In this document: in pieces, positions 34,561-43,362 of the stretch
How positions within the stretch are numbered: the first letter of the stretch is position 1
Layout: every line of letters begins with the position of its first letter
Assembly (NCBI RefSeq): GCF_004295645.1
Contig: NZ_CP034752.1
Span: 4,248,001-4,312,000 of the forward strand
Origin: Limnobaculum zhutongyuii
GTDB lineage: Bacteria; Pseudomonadota; Gammaproteobacteria; Enterobacterales; Enterobacteriaceae
DNA: 64,000 bases
Direction of reading: 5' to 3'
Program-made: the position numbers and the translations under genes
The notes under the pieces: model-generated
The model's database searches: none
Seen by the model: the letters and a program-made list of their open reading frames with translations, nothing else
Told to the model about the DNA's origin: nothing

Positions 34561-34992
34561 ATGTCATATAAACACATTCTGATTGCAGTTGACCTATCTC
34601 CGGAAAGCAGCGTACTGGTTGAAAAAGCGGTCTCTATGGCTAAGCCATACAACGCGAAAGTTTCTCTGATTCACGTAGATGTCAATTACTCCGATCTGTA
34701 TACCGGACTGATCGACGTCAATATGGGTGATATGCAAAAACGCATCTCTGAAGAAACTCATAACGCGCTAACCGAGCTGGCAAACAATGCCGGTTACCCT
34801 ATCACTGAAACCCTCAGCGGCAGTGGCGATCTGGGTCAGGTACTGGTTGATGCGATTAAAAAGTATGATATGGATCTCGTACTGTGTGGGCACCATCAGG
34901 ATTTCTGGAGCAAGTTGATGTCTTCTGCTCGTCAGCTAATTAATACCGTCCATATTGATATGCTGATTGTTCCTTTACGGGAAGAAGAATAA
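34561..34992 (+). CDS. uspA: Universal stress protein A
   Basis: A 143-residue cytoplasmic dimer of the Usp fold. MSYKHILIAVDLSPESSVLV at the start and VLCGHHQDFWSKLMSSARQL near the end match E. coli UspA. The GxxGxxxx(S/T) ATP-binding motif of the ATP-binding Usp group is absent, as expected for UspA. It is made on growth arrest in relatives. GAAGGAGTCATCCT before the ATG is a strong ribosome-binding site. Confidence 0.95.
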   Translation: MSYKHILIAVDLSPESSVLVEKAVSMAKPYNAKVSLIHVDVNYSDLYTGLIDVNMGDMQKRISEETHNALTELANNAGYPITETLSGSGDLGQVLVDAIKKYDMDLVLCGHHQDFWSKLMSSARQLINTVHIDMLIVPLREEE

Positions 34993-35011
34993 CGCATCAC
35001 ATAAACAACTC

Positions 35012-35040
35012 AACGCCCGCCCCATGCGGGCGTTTCTTTA
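35012..35040 (+). terminator. Terminator of uspA
   Basis: AACGCCCGC pairs with GCGGGCGTT around CCCAT, followed by TCTTTATT. It begins 20 bases after the uspA stop. Confidence 0.85.
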
Positions 35041-35479
35041 TTCGAATGATTTAATAATTAGCTCGTACGCAATAAAACTTATCTTATAAATAAGCATATT
35101 TATCCTTTCATCAAGACCACTTTTTCACTTGCAGATAAATATACTGTCCTTTTGAATTATGTTACTTCAGATAACTGCTTTAATAGAGTATTCCCCTATC
35201 ATTGAATTTATAACCCCCTTTAAAATCATGCAATTATCATGTTTTCAATATATTGAGATTAGTTTTGTTACTTATTGAATTTACGTAATTATTGGCTCTA
35301 ATAATTTTTATCATAAATATAAATAATATTAATCCCCCTTAAAAAACGGCTTGCCTTATCACTATTGGTTAGTGTTATATTCGGAAAGAACATACATCAC
35401 ATCATGAAGCCCGCAATATTCACTTTCTGAATAGCGTTTTTTCGTGGAAAAAATAAAAAAGACATAGGAAATAGCATCA
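35041..35479. other. Long AT-rich region before gdhA
   Basis: About 440 bases, strongly AT-rich, without a supported reading frame, repeat or RNA. It probably holds gdhA promoters and regulatory sites and could be a silencing target for H-NS; both are inferred from composition only. Confidence 0.4.
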
Positions 35480-36823
35480 ATGAATCATTACTCCACTGTG
35501 GACGATTTTCTCGTCATGCTCCAAAAACGCGATGGCCACCAACCAGAATTTCTGCAGGCGGTTCGCGAGGTATTCACTTCTCTCTGGCCTTTTTTAAAAG
35601 AAAACCCGCGCTATACCGAGCAAGGTTTGCTGGAACGTTTAGTTGAGCCAGAACGCGTAATTCAGTTTCGCGTTTCATGGGTAAATGACAAAGGTGAAGT
35701 TCAGGTTAACCGTGCATGGCGAGTGCAGTTCAGCTCTGCCATTGGGCCATTTAAAGGCGGCATGCGTTTTCACCCGTCGGTTAACCTGTCTATTCTGAAG
35801 TTCTTAGGTTTTGAACAAACTTTTAAAAATGCGCTGACGACTCTGCCGATGGGCGGCGGTAAAGGCGGTTCAGACTTCGATCCAAAAGGTAAAAGCAACG
35901 CTGAAATCATGCGTTTCTGCCAGGCGCTGATGACCGAGCTTTATCGTCATCTGGGTTCTGACACTGACGTTCCTGCTGGTGACATCGGCGTGGGCGGTCG
36001 TGAAGTTGGCTATATGGCCGGTATGATGAAAAAGCTGTCGAATAACACCGCTTGCGTGTTTACCGGTAAAGGCCTTTCATTTGGCGGCAGTCTGATCCGT
36101 CCTGAAGCCACTGGCTATGGGTTAGTTTATTTTACTCAGGCCATGCTAAAACGCCACGGCTCTGGTTTTGAAGGCCAGCGCGTTTCTGTTTCAGGTTCTG
36201 GTAATGTGGCGCAGTACACCATTGAGAAAGCAATGGAACTGGGTGCCCGAGTGATTACCGCATCAGATTCTGCTGGCTCTATTGTGGATGAAGAAGGCTT
36301 CACTACCGATAAACTGGCTCACCTGATTGATATCAAAAATAGCCGCTATGGCCGTATCAAAGACTATGCTAACGAGCGCGGATTAACCTATCTGGAAGGC
36401 CAGCGCCCTTGGGGCGTTCCGGTAGATATCGCTCTGCCATGCGCTACTCAGAACGAGCTGGAACTGGCTGATGCCAAACTGTTGATCCAAAACGGGGTGA
36501 AGGCCGTTGCTGAAGGCGCCAACATGCCAACCACCATTGATGCCACAGAGGCGCTGATGGCCGCTAACGTGCTGTTTGCTCCAGGCAAAGCGGCCAACGC
36601 AGGTGGCGTCGCCACATCTGGTCTGGAAATGGCGCAAAACGCCGGTCGCGTCAGTTGGAGAGCAGAGAAAGTTGATTTACGTCTGCAGCACATCATGCAC
36701 GATATTCATGAAGCCTGTGTTAATTATGGCGGCGAAAAAGCCCAAACTGACTACGTCAGTGGCGCAAATATTGCCGGTTTTGTGAAAGTGGCTGATGCCA
36801 TGTTAGGACAAGGCGTGTTATAA
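35480..36823 (+). CDS. gdhA: NADP-specific glutamate dehydrogenase
   Basis: A 447-residue enzyme that makes glutamate from 2-oxoglutarate and ammonium with NADPH. IGPFKGGMRFHPSVN and LPMGGGKGGSDFDPKGKS hold the catalytic and substrate lysines. DVPAGDIGVGGREVGYM follows, and VSVSGSGNVAQYTIEKAMEL binds NADP. Length equals that of E. coli GdhA. TAGGAAAT precedes the ATG. Confidence 0.96.
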   Translation: MNHYSTVDDFLVMLQKRDGHQPEFLQAVREVFTSLWPFLKENPRYTEQGLLERLVEPERVIQFRVSWVNDKGEVQVNRAWRVQFSSAIGPFKGGMRFHPSVNLSILKFLGFEQTFKNALTTLPMGGGKGGSDFDPKGKSNAEIMRFCQALMTELYRHLGSDTDVPAGDIGVGGREVGYMAGMMKKLSNNTACVFTGKGLSFGGSLIRPEATGYGLVYFTQAMLKRHGSGFEGQRVSVSGSGNVAQYTIEKAMELGARVITASDSAGSIVDEEGFTTDKLAHLIDIKNSRYGRIKDYANERGLTYLEGQRPWGVPVDIALPCATQNELELADAKLLIQNGVKAVAEGANMPTTIDATEALMAANVLFAPGKAANAGGVATSGLEMAQNAGRVSWRAEKVDLRLQHIMHDIHEACVNYGGEKAQTDYVSGANIAGFVKVADAMLGQGVL

Positions 36824-36895
36824 CAATACTCTGAGGCGGCTACGCACCCGCGTGGTCGCCGTACTGTTATCGCAGTACTACAAGAGGAAATGCTG

Positions 36896-37297
36896 ATGAC
36901 TAAAGCCAGGCGTAACCATTTAAGACTTGTTGTTGATAACACCCGCAATAATCCTCCCTCCGCTCAACGGGAACCCATTCAAACAAGACATTTTACTGCT
37001 GAACAATTGGTTGCACAAACCACGGATACCCCTGCCGATCACTTCTCTTTGCTGAAAGCTGCAGCTGCCAGAGAAAAAACCTTAACCCAGATGAAAGTGC
37101 AGGAAGAACTGCAATCCCGCCTGAAAAAACTCAAAACAGACCATCCTGATATCGATATTACCCTGCCGTTTGAGCAACAAAGCGAAGAACACCGTAAGTT
37201 AATGATTGAAAGTTTTCCCCACTATTTTAACGGCGGAGCCTTTGTTTATTGGGAGGATATGGAGGAGTTGATATTTTTGGAACCGGATGAGGACTGA
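36896..37297 (+). CDS. Small hydrophilic protein of unknown function
   Basis: From ATG 36896 it has 133 residues; an ATG two codons earlier lies too close to GAGGAA. I do not recognise a family. The N terminus is basic (TKARRNHLRLVVDN), the middle is charged and probably helical (EKTLTQMKVQEELQSRLKKL), and the C terminus is acidic with aromatics (ESFPHYFNGGAFVYWEDMEE). It starts 72 bases after gdhA on the same strand, so co-transcription is possible. No membrane segment or signal peptide. Confidence 0.65.
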   Translation: MTKARRNHLRLVVDNTRNNPPSAQREPIQTRHFTAEQLVAQTTDTPADHFSLLKAAAAREKTLTQMKVQEELQSRLKKLKTDHPDIDITLPFEQQSEEHRKLMIESFPHYFNGGAFVYWEDMEELIFLEPDED

Positions 37298-37353
37298 GTT
37301 TTTGTTTTAGTGGTGGTTTTCGTATCGGCAATTGAGTCAAGAGAGCATCGGCC

Positions 37354-37407
37354 CTTCCGGCCGAGCACAATAGTTATATACACACATTGTTATTACGGCC
37401 GGAATAC
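37354..37407 (-). repeat. Dispersed repeat, copy D (left module only)
   Basis: TTCCGGCCG (37355-37363) and CGGCCGGAA (37396-37404) are perfect inverted ends around about 32 bases. Read on the minus strand, TATTCCGGCCGTAA and GTGCTCGGCCGGAAG match copy B. It lies between the ends of convergent genes. Confidence 0.75.
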
Positions 37408-37449
37408 CCTCAAATGCCAATTTTAAATCTACAACAATCCACTCATGAG

Positions 37450-38196
37450 CTATAACGTCACATACATATCAAACCGATGGCTCTTGGTATTAATCGACGC
37501 CTGCGGCTTAACGTTTGCCAATGGCGGAGCATAATCCGGGCGTTTTACCACCACGCGTTTTTTGGCCAGTTGACAGGCGGGTTCCAGCAGACCGTCGGCA
37601 TCTAAATCTTCACCCACCAGCGACTGGAACACTCTCATTTCTTTTTTTACCAATGCGCTTTTTTGCCGGTGAGGAAACATCGGGTCAAGATAAACCACAT
37701 CAGGAGCAGGCTGAATCGAGGATAACGCAGTCAGACTGGAAGCGTGCAGCAGCGTCAGGCGTTGTTGTAACCAACCACCAATTTCAGCGTCTGCATAGGC
37801 CCGTTGTAAACCATCGTCCAACAGTGCCGCCACGACCGGATTACGTTCCAGCATTCGCACCTTGCAGCCTACAGAGGCTAATACGAAGGCATCACGACCT
37901 AAACCTGCGGTGGCATCCACCACGTCAGGCAGATAATCACCTTTGATACCAACCGCTTTTGCGACCGCCTCGCCACGACCACCGCCGAATTTACGTCGAT
38001 GGGCCATCGCTCCGGCAACAAAATCAACGTAAATAGCACCCAGTTTAGGTTCATCACGCTTACGTAATTCAAGGCGATCTGGCGTTAACACCAGCGCCAT
38101 AATGGCCTGTTCGTCGGATACCAACGCCCAACGTTCGGCTAAAAGTGATAAGGCGCCGGAATCGGCGCCTGCTTCACAGATTAAACACACTGACAC
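37450..38196 (-). CDS. rsmJ: 16S rRNA (guanine1516-N2)-methyltransferase
   Basis: A 248-residue SAM methyltransferase, formerly YhiQ, that modifies G1516 in 16S rRNA. Motif I is VVDATAGLGRDAFVLASVG, and VYLDPMFPHRQKSALVKKEM contains the DPMFP catalytic loop, typical for N2-guanine methyltransferases. It lies eight bases downstream of prlC on the same strand, the conserved prlC-rsmJ pair. Confidence 0.95.
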   Translation of the reverse strand: MSVCLICEAGADSGALSLLAERWALVSDEQAIMALVLTPDRLELRKRDEPKLGAIYVDFVAGAMAHRRKFGGGRGEAVAKAVGIKGDYLPDVVDATAGLGRDAFVLASVGCKVRMLERNPVVAALLDDGLQRAYADAEIGGWLQQRLTLLHASSLTALSSIQPAPDVVYLDPMFPHRQKSALVKKEMRVFQSLVGEDLDADGLLEPACQLAKKRVVVKRPDYAPPLANVKPQASINTKSHRFDMYVTL

Positions 38197-38204
38197 GAGA
38201 GTCG

Positions 38205-40247
38205 TTATCCCTTAATGCCATAGTGGCGCAGCATGGCATCAAGCTCTGGCGCACGACCACGGAAATTTTTGAACAACGTCATTGGCTCATCAGAACCGCC
38301 CTGAGACAGAATGTTATCCAGGAAAGACTGACCGGTTGTAGCGTTGAAGATACCTTCTTCTTCAAAACGGGAGAAGGCATCCGCAGATAACACTTCAGCC
38401 CACAAATAACTGTAATAACCTGCGGCATAACCACCGGCAAAGATATGACTAAACGCATGCGGGAAACGGCCCCAGCTTGGTGAAGGCATTACCGCCACCA
38501 GCTTTTTCACTTCCGCCAGCGTTTCCATAATTTGGGCACCCTTCTGCGGTTGATACTCATAATGCAGACGGAAATCAAACAGCCCAAACTCTAACTGACG
38601 CAGAATAAACAGCGCAGCCTGATAGTTTTTCGCTGCCAGCATCTTATCTAACATTTCCTGCGGCAAAGGTTCGCCGGTTTGATAATGACCGGAGATAAAG
38701 GCTAATGCCTCAGGCTGCCAGCACCAGTTTTCCATAAACTGACTTGGTAACTCGACTGCATCCCATGGAACACCGTTAATACCAGAAACGCCGGCGGTAT
38801 CAATCTTCGTCAACATATGGTGAATGCCGTGACCAAACTCATGGAACAGCGTAGTCACTTCATCATGAGTAAACAGAGCCGGCTTATCCCCTACCGGACG
38901 GTTAAAGTTACAGGTCAGGTACGCTACTGGTTTTTGCAGATGACCATCGGCATAACGCAGGCTGGTAACACAATCATCCATCCAGGCTCCGCCACGTTTA
39001 TGTTCACGGGCATACAGATCCAGATAGAAACTACCACGCAGTTCACCGCTGGCATCAAACAGATCAAAGAAACGAACCTCAGGGCTCCAGAAATCAACGT
39101 CTTTACGCTCTTTCGCCGTCATACCAAATACGCGTTTCAGTACCTCAAACAGCCCCTGCATGACCCGCGCTTCCGGGAAGTAAGGTCTCAGTTGTTCATC
39201 GCTGATGGAGTAAAGATGCTGCTTCTGTTTTTCGCTGTAATAGCTGATGTCCCAAGGCTCAAGCTCGGTTTTACCAAAATGCGCTTTAGCAAATGCCCGC
39301 AGATCCGCCAGCTCTTTCTCACCCTGTGGACGTGCACGTTTGGCTAAATCATTCAAGAAATCCAACACCTGCTGCGGATTCTCTGCCATTTTGGTTGCCA
39401 GGGATTTATCGGCATAGCTGTTAAAGCCCAGCAGTTGCGCCAGTTCATAACGCAATGCCAATAGCTCTTCAATAATTTGGGTGTTATCCCATTTACCGGC
39501 ATTTGGACCCTGATCCGATGCGCGTGTACTGAATGCCTGATACATTTCATGGCGCAACTCGCGGTTATCACCGTAAGTCATTACCGGCAGATAGCTTGGG
39601 ATATCTAATGTCAGCAACCAGCCGTCCTGCTCTTTGGCTTTTGCCATTTCACGAGCGGCATCCATAGCGCTTTCAGGTAAACCCGCCAGCTCCGCCGGAT
39701 CGGTAATCAGTTTGCTCCAACCCATGGTGGCGTCCAGCACGTTGTTGCTGTAGGTAGAACCAAGCTCAGACAGACGGGAAACAATCTCACCATAACGCTT
39801 CTGTTTCTCTGCATCCAGACCAATACCGGATAACTCGAAATCACGCAGAGCGTTATCTACCGATTTTTTCTGTGCTTTGGTCAGACGATTAAATCCCTCA
39901 CCCTGCTTCAGATTACGGTATGCCTGATACAGACCTTCATGCTGACCAACCCAGGTGCCGTACTCAGACAGCAGTGGTAAACACTGCTCATAGACCTGGC
40001 GCAATTCCGGACTGTTTTTAACCGAATTCAGATGACTAACCGGTGACCAGACTTGCCCTAACCGATCGTCAACTTCCGCCAGCGGCTGGCACAAATTATC
40101 CCAAGTGAACGGGCCCGGTTGAGCAACCACTTTTTCTACCGCAGCGCGGCAATCATCAAGGGCTGCTTTAATGGCAGGAACAACATCATCAGGAGTAATA
40201 GCAGAAAATGGGGGAAGCCCCTGGAAAGTTAACAATGGGTTAGTCAT
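38205..40247 (-). CDS. prlC: Oligopeptidase A
   Basis: A 680-residue M3-family zinc metallopeptidase of the cytoplasm, which degrades signal peptides and short peptides. The zinc motif is LFHEFGHGIHHML. N-terminal MTNPLLTFQGLPPFSAI and C-terminal FAGGYAAGYYSYLWAEVLSADAF match the family. The chosen ATG at 40247 has AAGGAC seven bases upstream; a longer frame by 20 codons has no such site. In E. coli rlmJ lies divergently beside prlC; here 6.5 kb of aromatic catabolism genes intervene. Confidence 0.95.
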   Translation of the reverse strand: MTNPLLTFQGLPPFSAITPDDVVPAIKAALDDCRAAVEKVVAQPGPFTWDNLCQPLAEVDDRLGQVWSPVSHLNSVKNSPELRQVYEQCLPLLSEYGTWVGQHEGLYQAYRNLKQGEGFNRLTKAQKKSVDNALRDFELSGIGLDAEKQKRYGEIVSRLSELGSTYSNNVLDATMGWSKLITDPAELAGLPESAMDAAREMAKAKEQDGWLLTLDIPSYLPVMTYGDNRELRHEMYQAFSTRASDQGPNAGKWDNTQIIEELLALRYELAQLLGFNSYADKSLATKMAENPQQVLDFLNDLAKRARPQGEKELADLRAFAKAHFGKTELEPWDISYYSEKQKQHLYSISDEQLRPYFPEARVMQGLFEVLKRVFGMTAKERKDVDFWSPEVRFFDLFDASGELRGSFYLDLYAREHKRGGAWMDDCVTSLRYADGHLQKPVAYLTCNFNRPVGDKPALFTHDEVTTLFHEFGHGIHHMLTKIDTAGVSGINGVPWDAVELPSQFMENWCWQPEALAFISGHYQTGEPLPQEMLDKMLAAKNYQAALFILRQLEFGLFDFRLHYEYQPQKGAQIMETLAEVKKLVAVMPSPSWGRFPHAFSHIFAGGYAAGYYSYLWAEVLSADAFSRFEEEGIFNATTGQSFLDNILSQGGSDEPMTLFKNFRGRAPELDAMLRHYGIKG

Positions 40248-40420
40248 AAAAACAGTCCTTAAATTTGGCGATAAAACTAACATGAGGACTATTATGGTCG
40301 AATTCAATGGCTGGCGATACTAATCCTAATAATAGATATTCTCTTTCATCGGCCAGTAGAATTAAGAAAATCAGGGGAGCTTGTTTTGTCGATCCCTTTT
40401 ATTGATGGCTCAGCCAGATT

Positions 40421-40603
40421 GTTTTATGTCTTAACATAGCTAATCGGAGGGAGGGGCTGCCGTGGGGGTCGACTTGGCGTAAGCCAACGAAGTGCCCGTA
40501 GGCAGACCAGGCCCGACGCGCTCCACAGTTAAGTACAAATGGTTTACCGACCGCACTCCAGTGTAAATTTAAGTACCGTGCGTTTACGGTCGGAACATTC
40601 ACA
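40421..40603 (-). repeat. Dispersed repeat, copy E (full length)
   Basis: In minus orientation it reads GTTCCGACCGTAAACG, a spacer, TGCGGTCGGTAAACC, then GGAGCGCGTCGGGCCTG, GGGCACTTCGTTGGCTTACG and CCCTCCGATTAGCTATG. The whole matches copy C at 13471-13650, with the right half nearly identical. It lies between the prlC start and the mhbM stop, at the edge of the inserted catabolic cluster. Confidence 0.85.
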
Positions 40604-40678
40604 AATGCTGATTTATTAGTTTTATCAGTATATTCAGGGTATCCAAAAACAGAGATACCCTGAAGCCATCACAAATGA

Positions 40679-41872
40679 TTATCGAGGCAACAAACAGTTA
40701 TCCTCTTTCCAGCCATACAGCCAGTCCAGCGCTTTGTAGTAATCCTGCTGGGTTTTACCCTTCCACAGTAGATTACGTACCTGACGCTCAACCCCTTTAG
40801 CATGGTAGAGTCGTCCCATCTCACGAGTAGACCAGACAATCCGAGCGGTACGTGGGATACGTACTTCCTGATACAGTTTGAATGCTTCCACCGCATCACC
40901 ATCACAGGCTTTAATCGCCTCACCCAGCGTTACCGCATCTTCCAGCGCCATACAGGCTCCCTGAGCCATATACTGCGCCACCGGATGCGCCGCATCGCCC
41001 AATAACGTTACCCGACCAGTACCCCATGACTCAACCGGCTCTCGATCTGCCGTGGCCCAGCGGCGCCATGAAGTAGGTTTATCCAGCATCTGACGAGGGC
41101 GTGGATGAATCCCTTCAAAATAGGACATCACTTCTTCTTTACTACCGTCGGTAACGCCCCATTCCTCTTGTTGACGACTATGGAAGGTCACCACCAGATT
41201 GTATTGAGAACCACCACGCAGCGGATAGTGCACCAGATGGCAATGAGGCCCACCCCACAGTACTGGCGCATTAATACGTAGATCTTCCGGCATATCGTCG
41301 CGATCGATAACAGCACGATACACCACATGTCCGGTTACCCTTGGTTTGTCATCCAGCGTAGAGGCTCGAACAATGGATTTACCACCGTCACAGCCAATCA
41401 GTACGTCCGCTTTATAACTGTTACCCTGTTCGTCGATAACTTCCACATCATTCTGATTAATATTGATTTTTACTACTTTAGTGGCGGTACGATAGCTCAC
41501 CAGAGGATTCTTCAACGCCGCCTGCCAGACGGTGTCATGAATATCCACCCGATGGATAACCGCATAAGGGCCGCCAAAATGATCGCGGAACTCTTTACCG
41601 GTATCGATATGCACTACTTCGTTGGCATCTACGGCATCCATCAATGAAATATGGTCGGTAAACACCGCTCGCTCACGGGCAACCTGACCCACACCCAGGC
41701 TATCCAATGCAGAGAAGGCGTTTGGCCCCAGTTGAATACCGGCGCCAATTTCGCCGATTTCAACGGCTTGTTCCAGTAATAAGACTTTAATACCTACTTT
41801 CGCCAGTGATAATGCAGCCGCTGCGCCGCCGATCCCACCACCAACAATAATGGCACTTTGAGTTTTGCTCAT
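40679..41872 (-). CDS. mhbM: 3-hydroxybenzoate 6-monooxygenase (gentisate-forming)
   Basis: A 397-residue group A flavin monooxygenase. Motifs are IIVGGGIGGAAAALSLA (FAD), the DG motif VLIGCDGGKSIVR, and RVTLLGDAAHPVAQYMAQGA (GD motif). Sequence type resembles salicylate hydroxylase relatives. The specific role as 3-hydroxybenzoate 6-hydroxylase is inferred from linkage with gentisate dioxygenase, maleylpyruvate isomerase and fumarylpyruvate hydrolase, the set of the Klebsiella mhb cluster. It is last in the five-gene operon. Salicylate 5-hydroxylation is a less likely alternative, as those enzymes are multicomponent. Confidence 0.88.
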   Translation of the reverse strand: MSKTQSAIIVGGGIGGAAAALSLAKVGIKVLLLEQAVEIGEIGAGIQLGPNAFSALDSLGVGQVARERAVFTDHISLMDAVDANEVVHIDTGKEFRDHFGGPYAVIHRVDIHDTVWQAALKNPLVSYRTATKVVKININQNDVEVIDEQGNSYKADVLIGCDGGKSIVRASTLDDKPRVTGHVVYRAVIDRDDMPEDLRINAPVLWGGPHCHLVHYPLRGGSQYNLVVTFHSRQQEEWGVTDGSKEEVMSYFEGIHPRPRQMLDKPTSWRRWATADREPVESWGTGRVTLLGDAAHPVAQYMAQGACMALEDAVTLGEAIKACDGDAVEAFKLYQEVRIPRTARIVWSTREMGRLYHAKGVERQVRNLLWKGKTQQDYYKALDWLYGWKEDNCLLPR

Positions 41873-41922
41873 GATTCGCTCCTTCTTATAAATATCTGTT
41901 TATGGCAAATACATGTGATACA

Positions 41923-42567
41923 TCAGGCCGGAATAACGTCTGGCTGATTTTCCGGTGCTGCGGCAATAAATGCCGGTAAGGTATTACAATGTTGATAGAT
42001 GCGCTGGCAGCGCGGGTAATCAGACAGATCGCACCCCATTCTCAGTGCGTTAGCCCACTGAGGAATAAGGCAGCAATCTGCTAATGTCACCTGCTCACCA
42101 ACGCAATAGTTTCCGGAGTTACTCTGCTCCAGTAAGCGTTCTACCGCGCTTAGTCCCACCTTGATCCAGTGGGCATACCAACTCTTTTTCTGACTTTCAC
42201 TCACCTGTAACTCATCGGTCAGATAGCGCAAAATACGCATGTTGTTAACCGGATGAATATCACAGGCAATAGCCAATGCGATTTCCAACACCTGAGCACG
42301 CAAGCGCGCTTCCTGCGGTAATAGCAGTGGTGCCGGAAAACGCCGATCCAGATAATCAATAATCGCCAGCGACTGCCCAATGGCATCACCGCTATCGTCA
42401 ATTAGCGTAGGCACCACGCCAACCGGGTTATGCTGTAAATATTTCGCATGGTACTGCTCTCCGGCACGGATATTGACCCCTTCGGTTTGGTAATCAATAC
42501 CTTTCAGCGCCAGGGCAATACGTACCCGGTAAGAGGCGGAACTATTAAAAAAACTGAATAGTTTCAT
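41923..42567 (-). CDS. mhbI: Maleylpyruvate isomerase
   Basis: A 214-residue zeta-class glutathione-transferase-fold protein. SSASYRVRIALALKGIDYQ is the zeta-class glutathione-binding signature; NPVGVVPTLIDDSGDAIGQS follows and binds the glutathione backbone. The enzyme isomerises maleylpyruvate, the ring-cleavage product of gentisate, to fumarylpyruvate using glutathione as cofactor. A maleylacetoacetate isomerase would look similar; context decides for maleylpyruvate. It lies 50 bases upstream of mhbM and 21 bases after mhbH. Confidence 0.9.
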   Translation of the reverse strand: MKLFSFFNSSASYRVRIALALKGIDYQTEGVNIRAGEQYHAKYLQHNPVGVVPTLIDDSGDAIGQSLAIIDYLDRRFPAPLLLPQEARLRAQVLEIALAIACDIHPVNNMRILRYLTDELQVSESQKKSWYAHWIKVGLSAVERLLEQSNSGNYCVGEQVTLADCCLIPQWANALRMGCDLSDYPRCQRIYQHCNTLPAFIAAAPENQPDVIPA

Positions 42568-42588
42568 TGAGTAGTCTCTCTTGTGCGC

Positions 42589-43290
42589 TTAAATGATTGT
42601 CACAGTCAGGTCAGTTAATCCTTCAACACCACAGGTTATCGTATCCCCTTTAACCACCGGGCCGACGCCTTCTGGCGTACCGGTATAAATTAAATCGCCC
42701 GGCTGTAGTTCAAAGAAGGCTGACAGATAACTAATGGTTTCTGCTACTGACCAAATCAGGAAATCAATACCGCTACGCTGATGGTCTTCGCCGTTTACCT
42801 GCAGCCAGATTGCTGCTTTGCTTACATCAGCACAGTTAGCGACCGGATGAATCGGTGAAATAGGCGCTGAATAGTCAAACGCTTTACCAATTTCCCAAGG
42901 ACGACCCATTTTGCGCATTTCCATCTGGCGATCGCGACGGGTCATATCCAGTCCGGTGGCATAGCCATAAACATGTTCCAGCGCTTTCTCTACCGGAATA
43001 TCTTTACCGCCCTTACCGATAGCGGCCACCAGCTCAATTTCATAATGGTAGTTTTCGGTCTGTGCCGGATAAGCCAGTTTCAGCGTTTCACCCGCATTAA
43101 CCGGAATTACCGCATCCGTTGGTTTACAAAAAAAGAATGGCGGCTCACGATCCGGATCGAATCCCATTTCCCGAGCGTGGGCAGCATAGTTACGCCCCAC
43201 GCAGTAAACACGACGCACCGGGAAAAGCTCATCAGAGCCCACAACGGGAACCGCTACCTGAGGTGCCGGAGAGAAAACAAACTTGCTCAT
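42589..43290 (-). CDS. mhbH: Fumarylpyruvate hydrolase
   Basis: A 233-residue member of the fumarylacetoacetate hydrolase family. It splits fumarylpyruvate to fumarate and pyruvate. VYCVGRNYAAHAREMGFDPD, the metal-binding YHYEIELVAAIGKGG and DMTRRDRQMEMR match family motifs, as does LIYTGTPEGVGPV near the end. The ATG at 43290 (MSKFVF) has AAGGAA upstream and is preferred over the ATG two codons earlier. It supplies central metabolites from the gentisate pathway. Confidence 0.92.
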   Translation of the reverse strand: MSKFVFSPAPQVAVPVVGSDELFPVRRVYCVGRNYAAHAREMGFDPDREPPFFFCKPTDAVIPVNAGETLKLAYPAQTENYHYEIELVAAIGKGGKDIPVEKALEHVYGYATGLDMTRRDRQMEMRKMGRPWEIGKAFDYSAPISPIHPVANCADVSKAAIWLQVNGEDHQRSGIDFLIWSVAETISYLSAFFELQPGDLIYTGTPEGVGPVVKGDTITCGVEGLTDLTVTII

Positions 43291-43362
43291 AATCAAATTC
43301 CTTAATCAGAGATCAAAATAGGTATTAGCGCGGTGGGTTTATCCCACCTGCGCGGGTATCTT

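Noticed and set aside
40399..40602. A 67-codon minus-strand frame
   Set aside because: It coincides with repeat copy E; the matching copy C does not carry an equivalent clean frame, so it is read as non-coding repeat.
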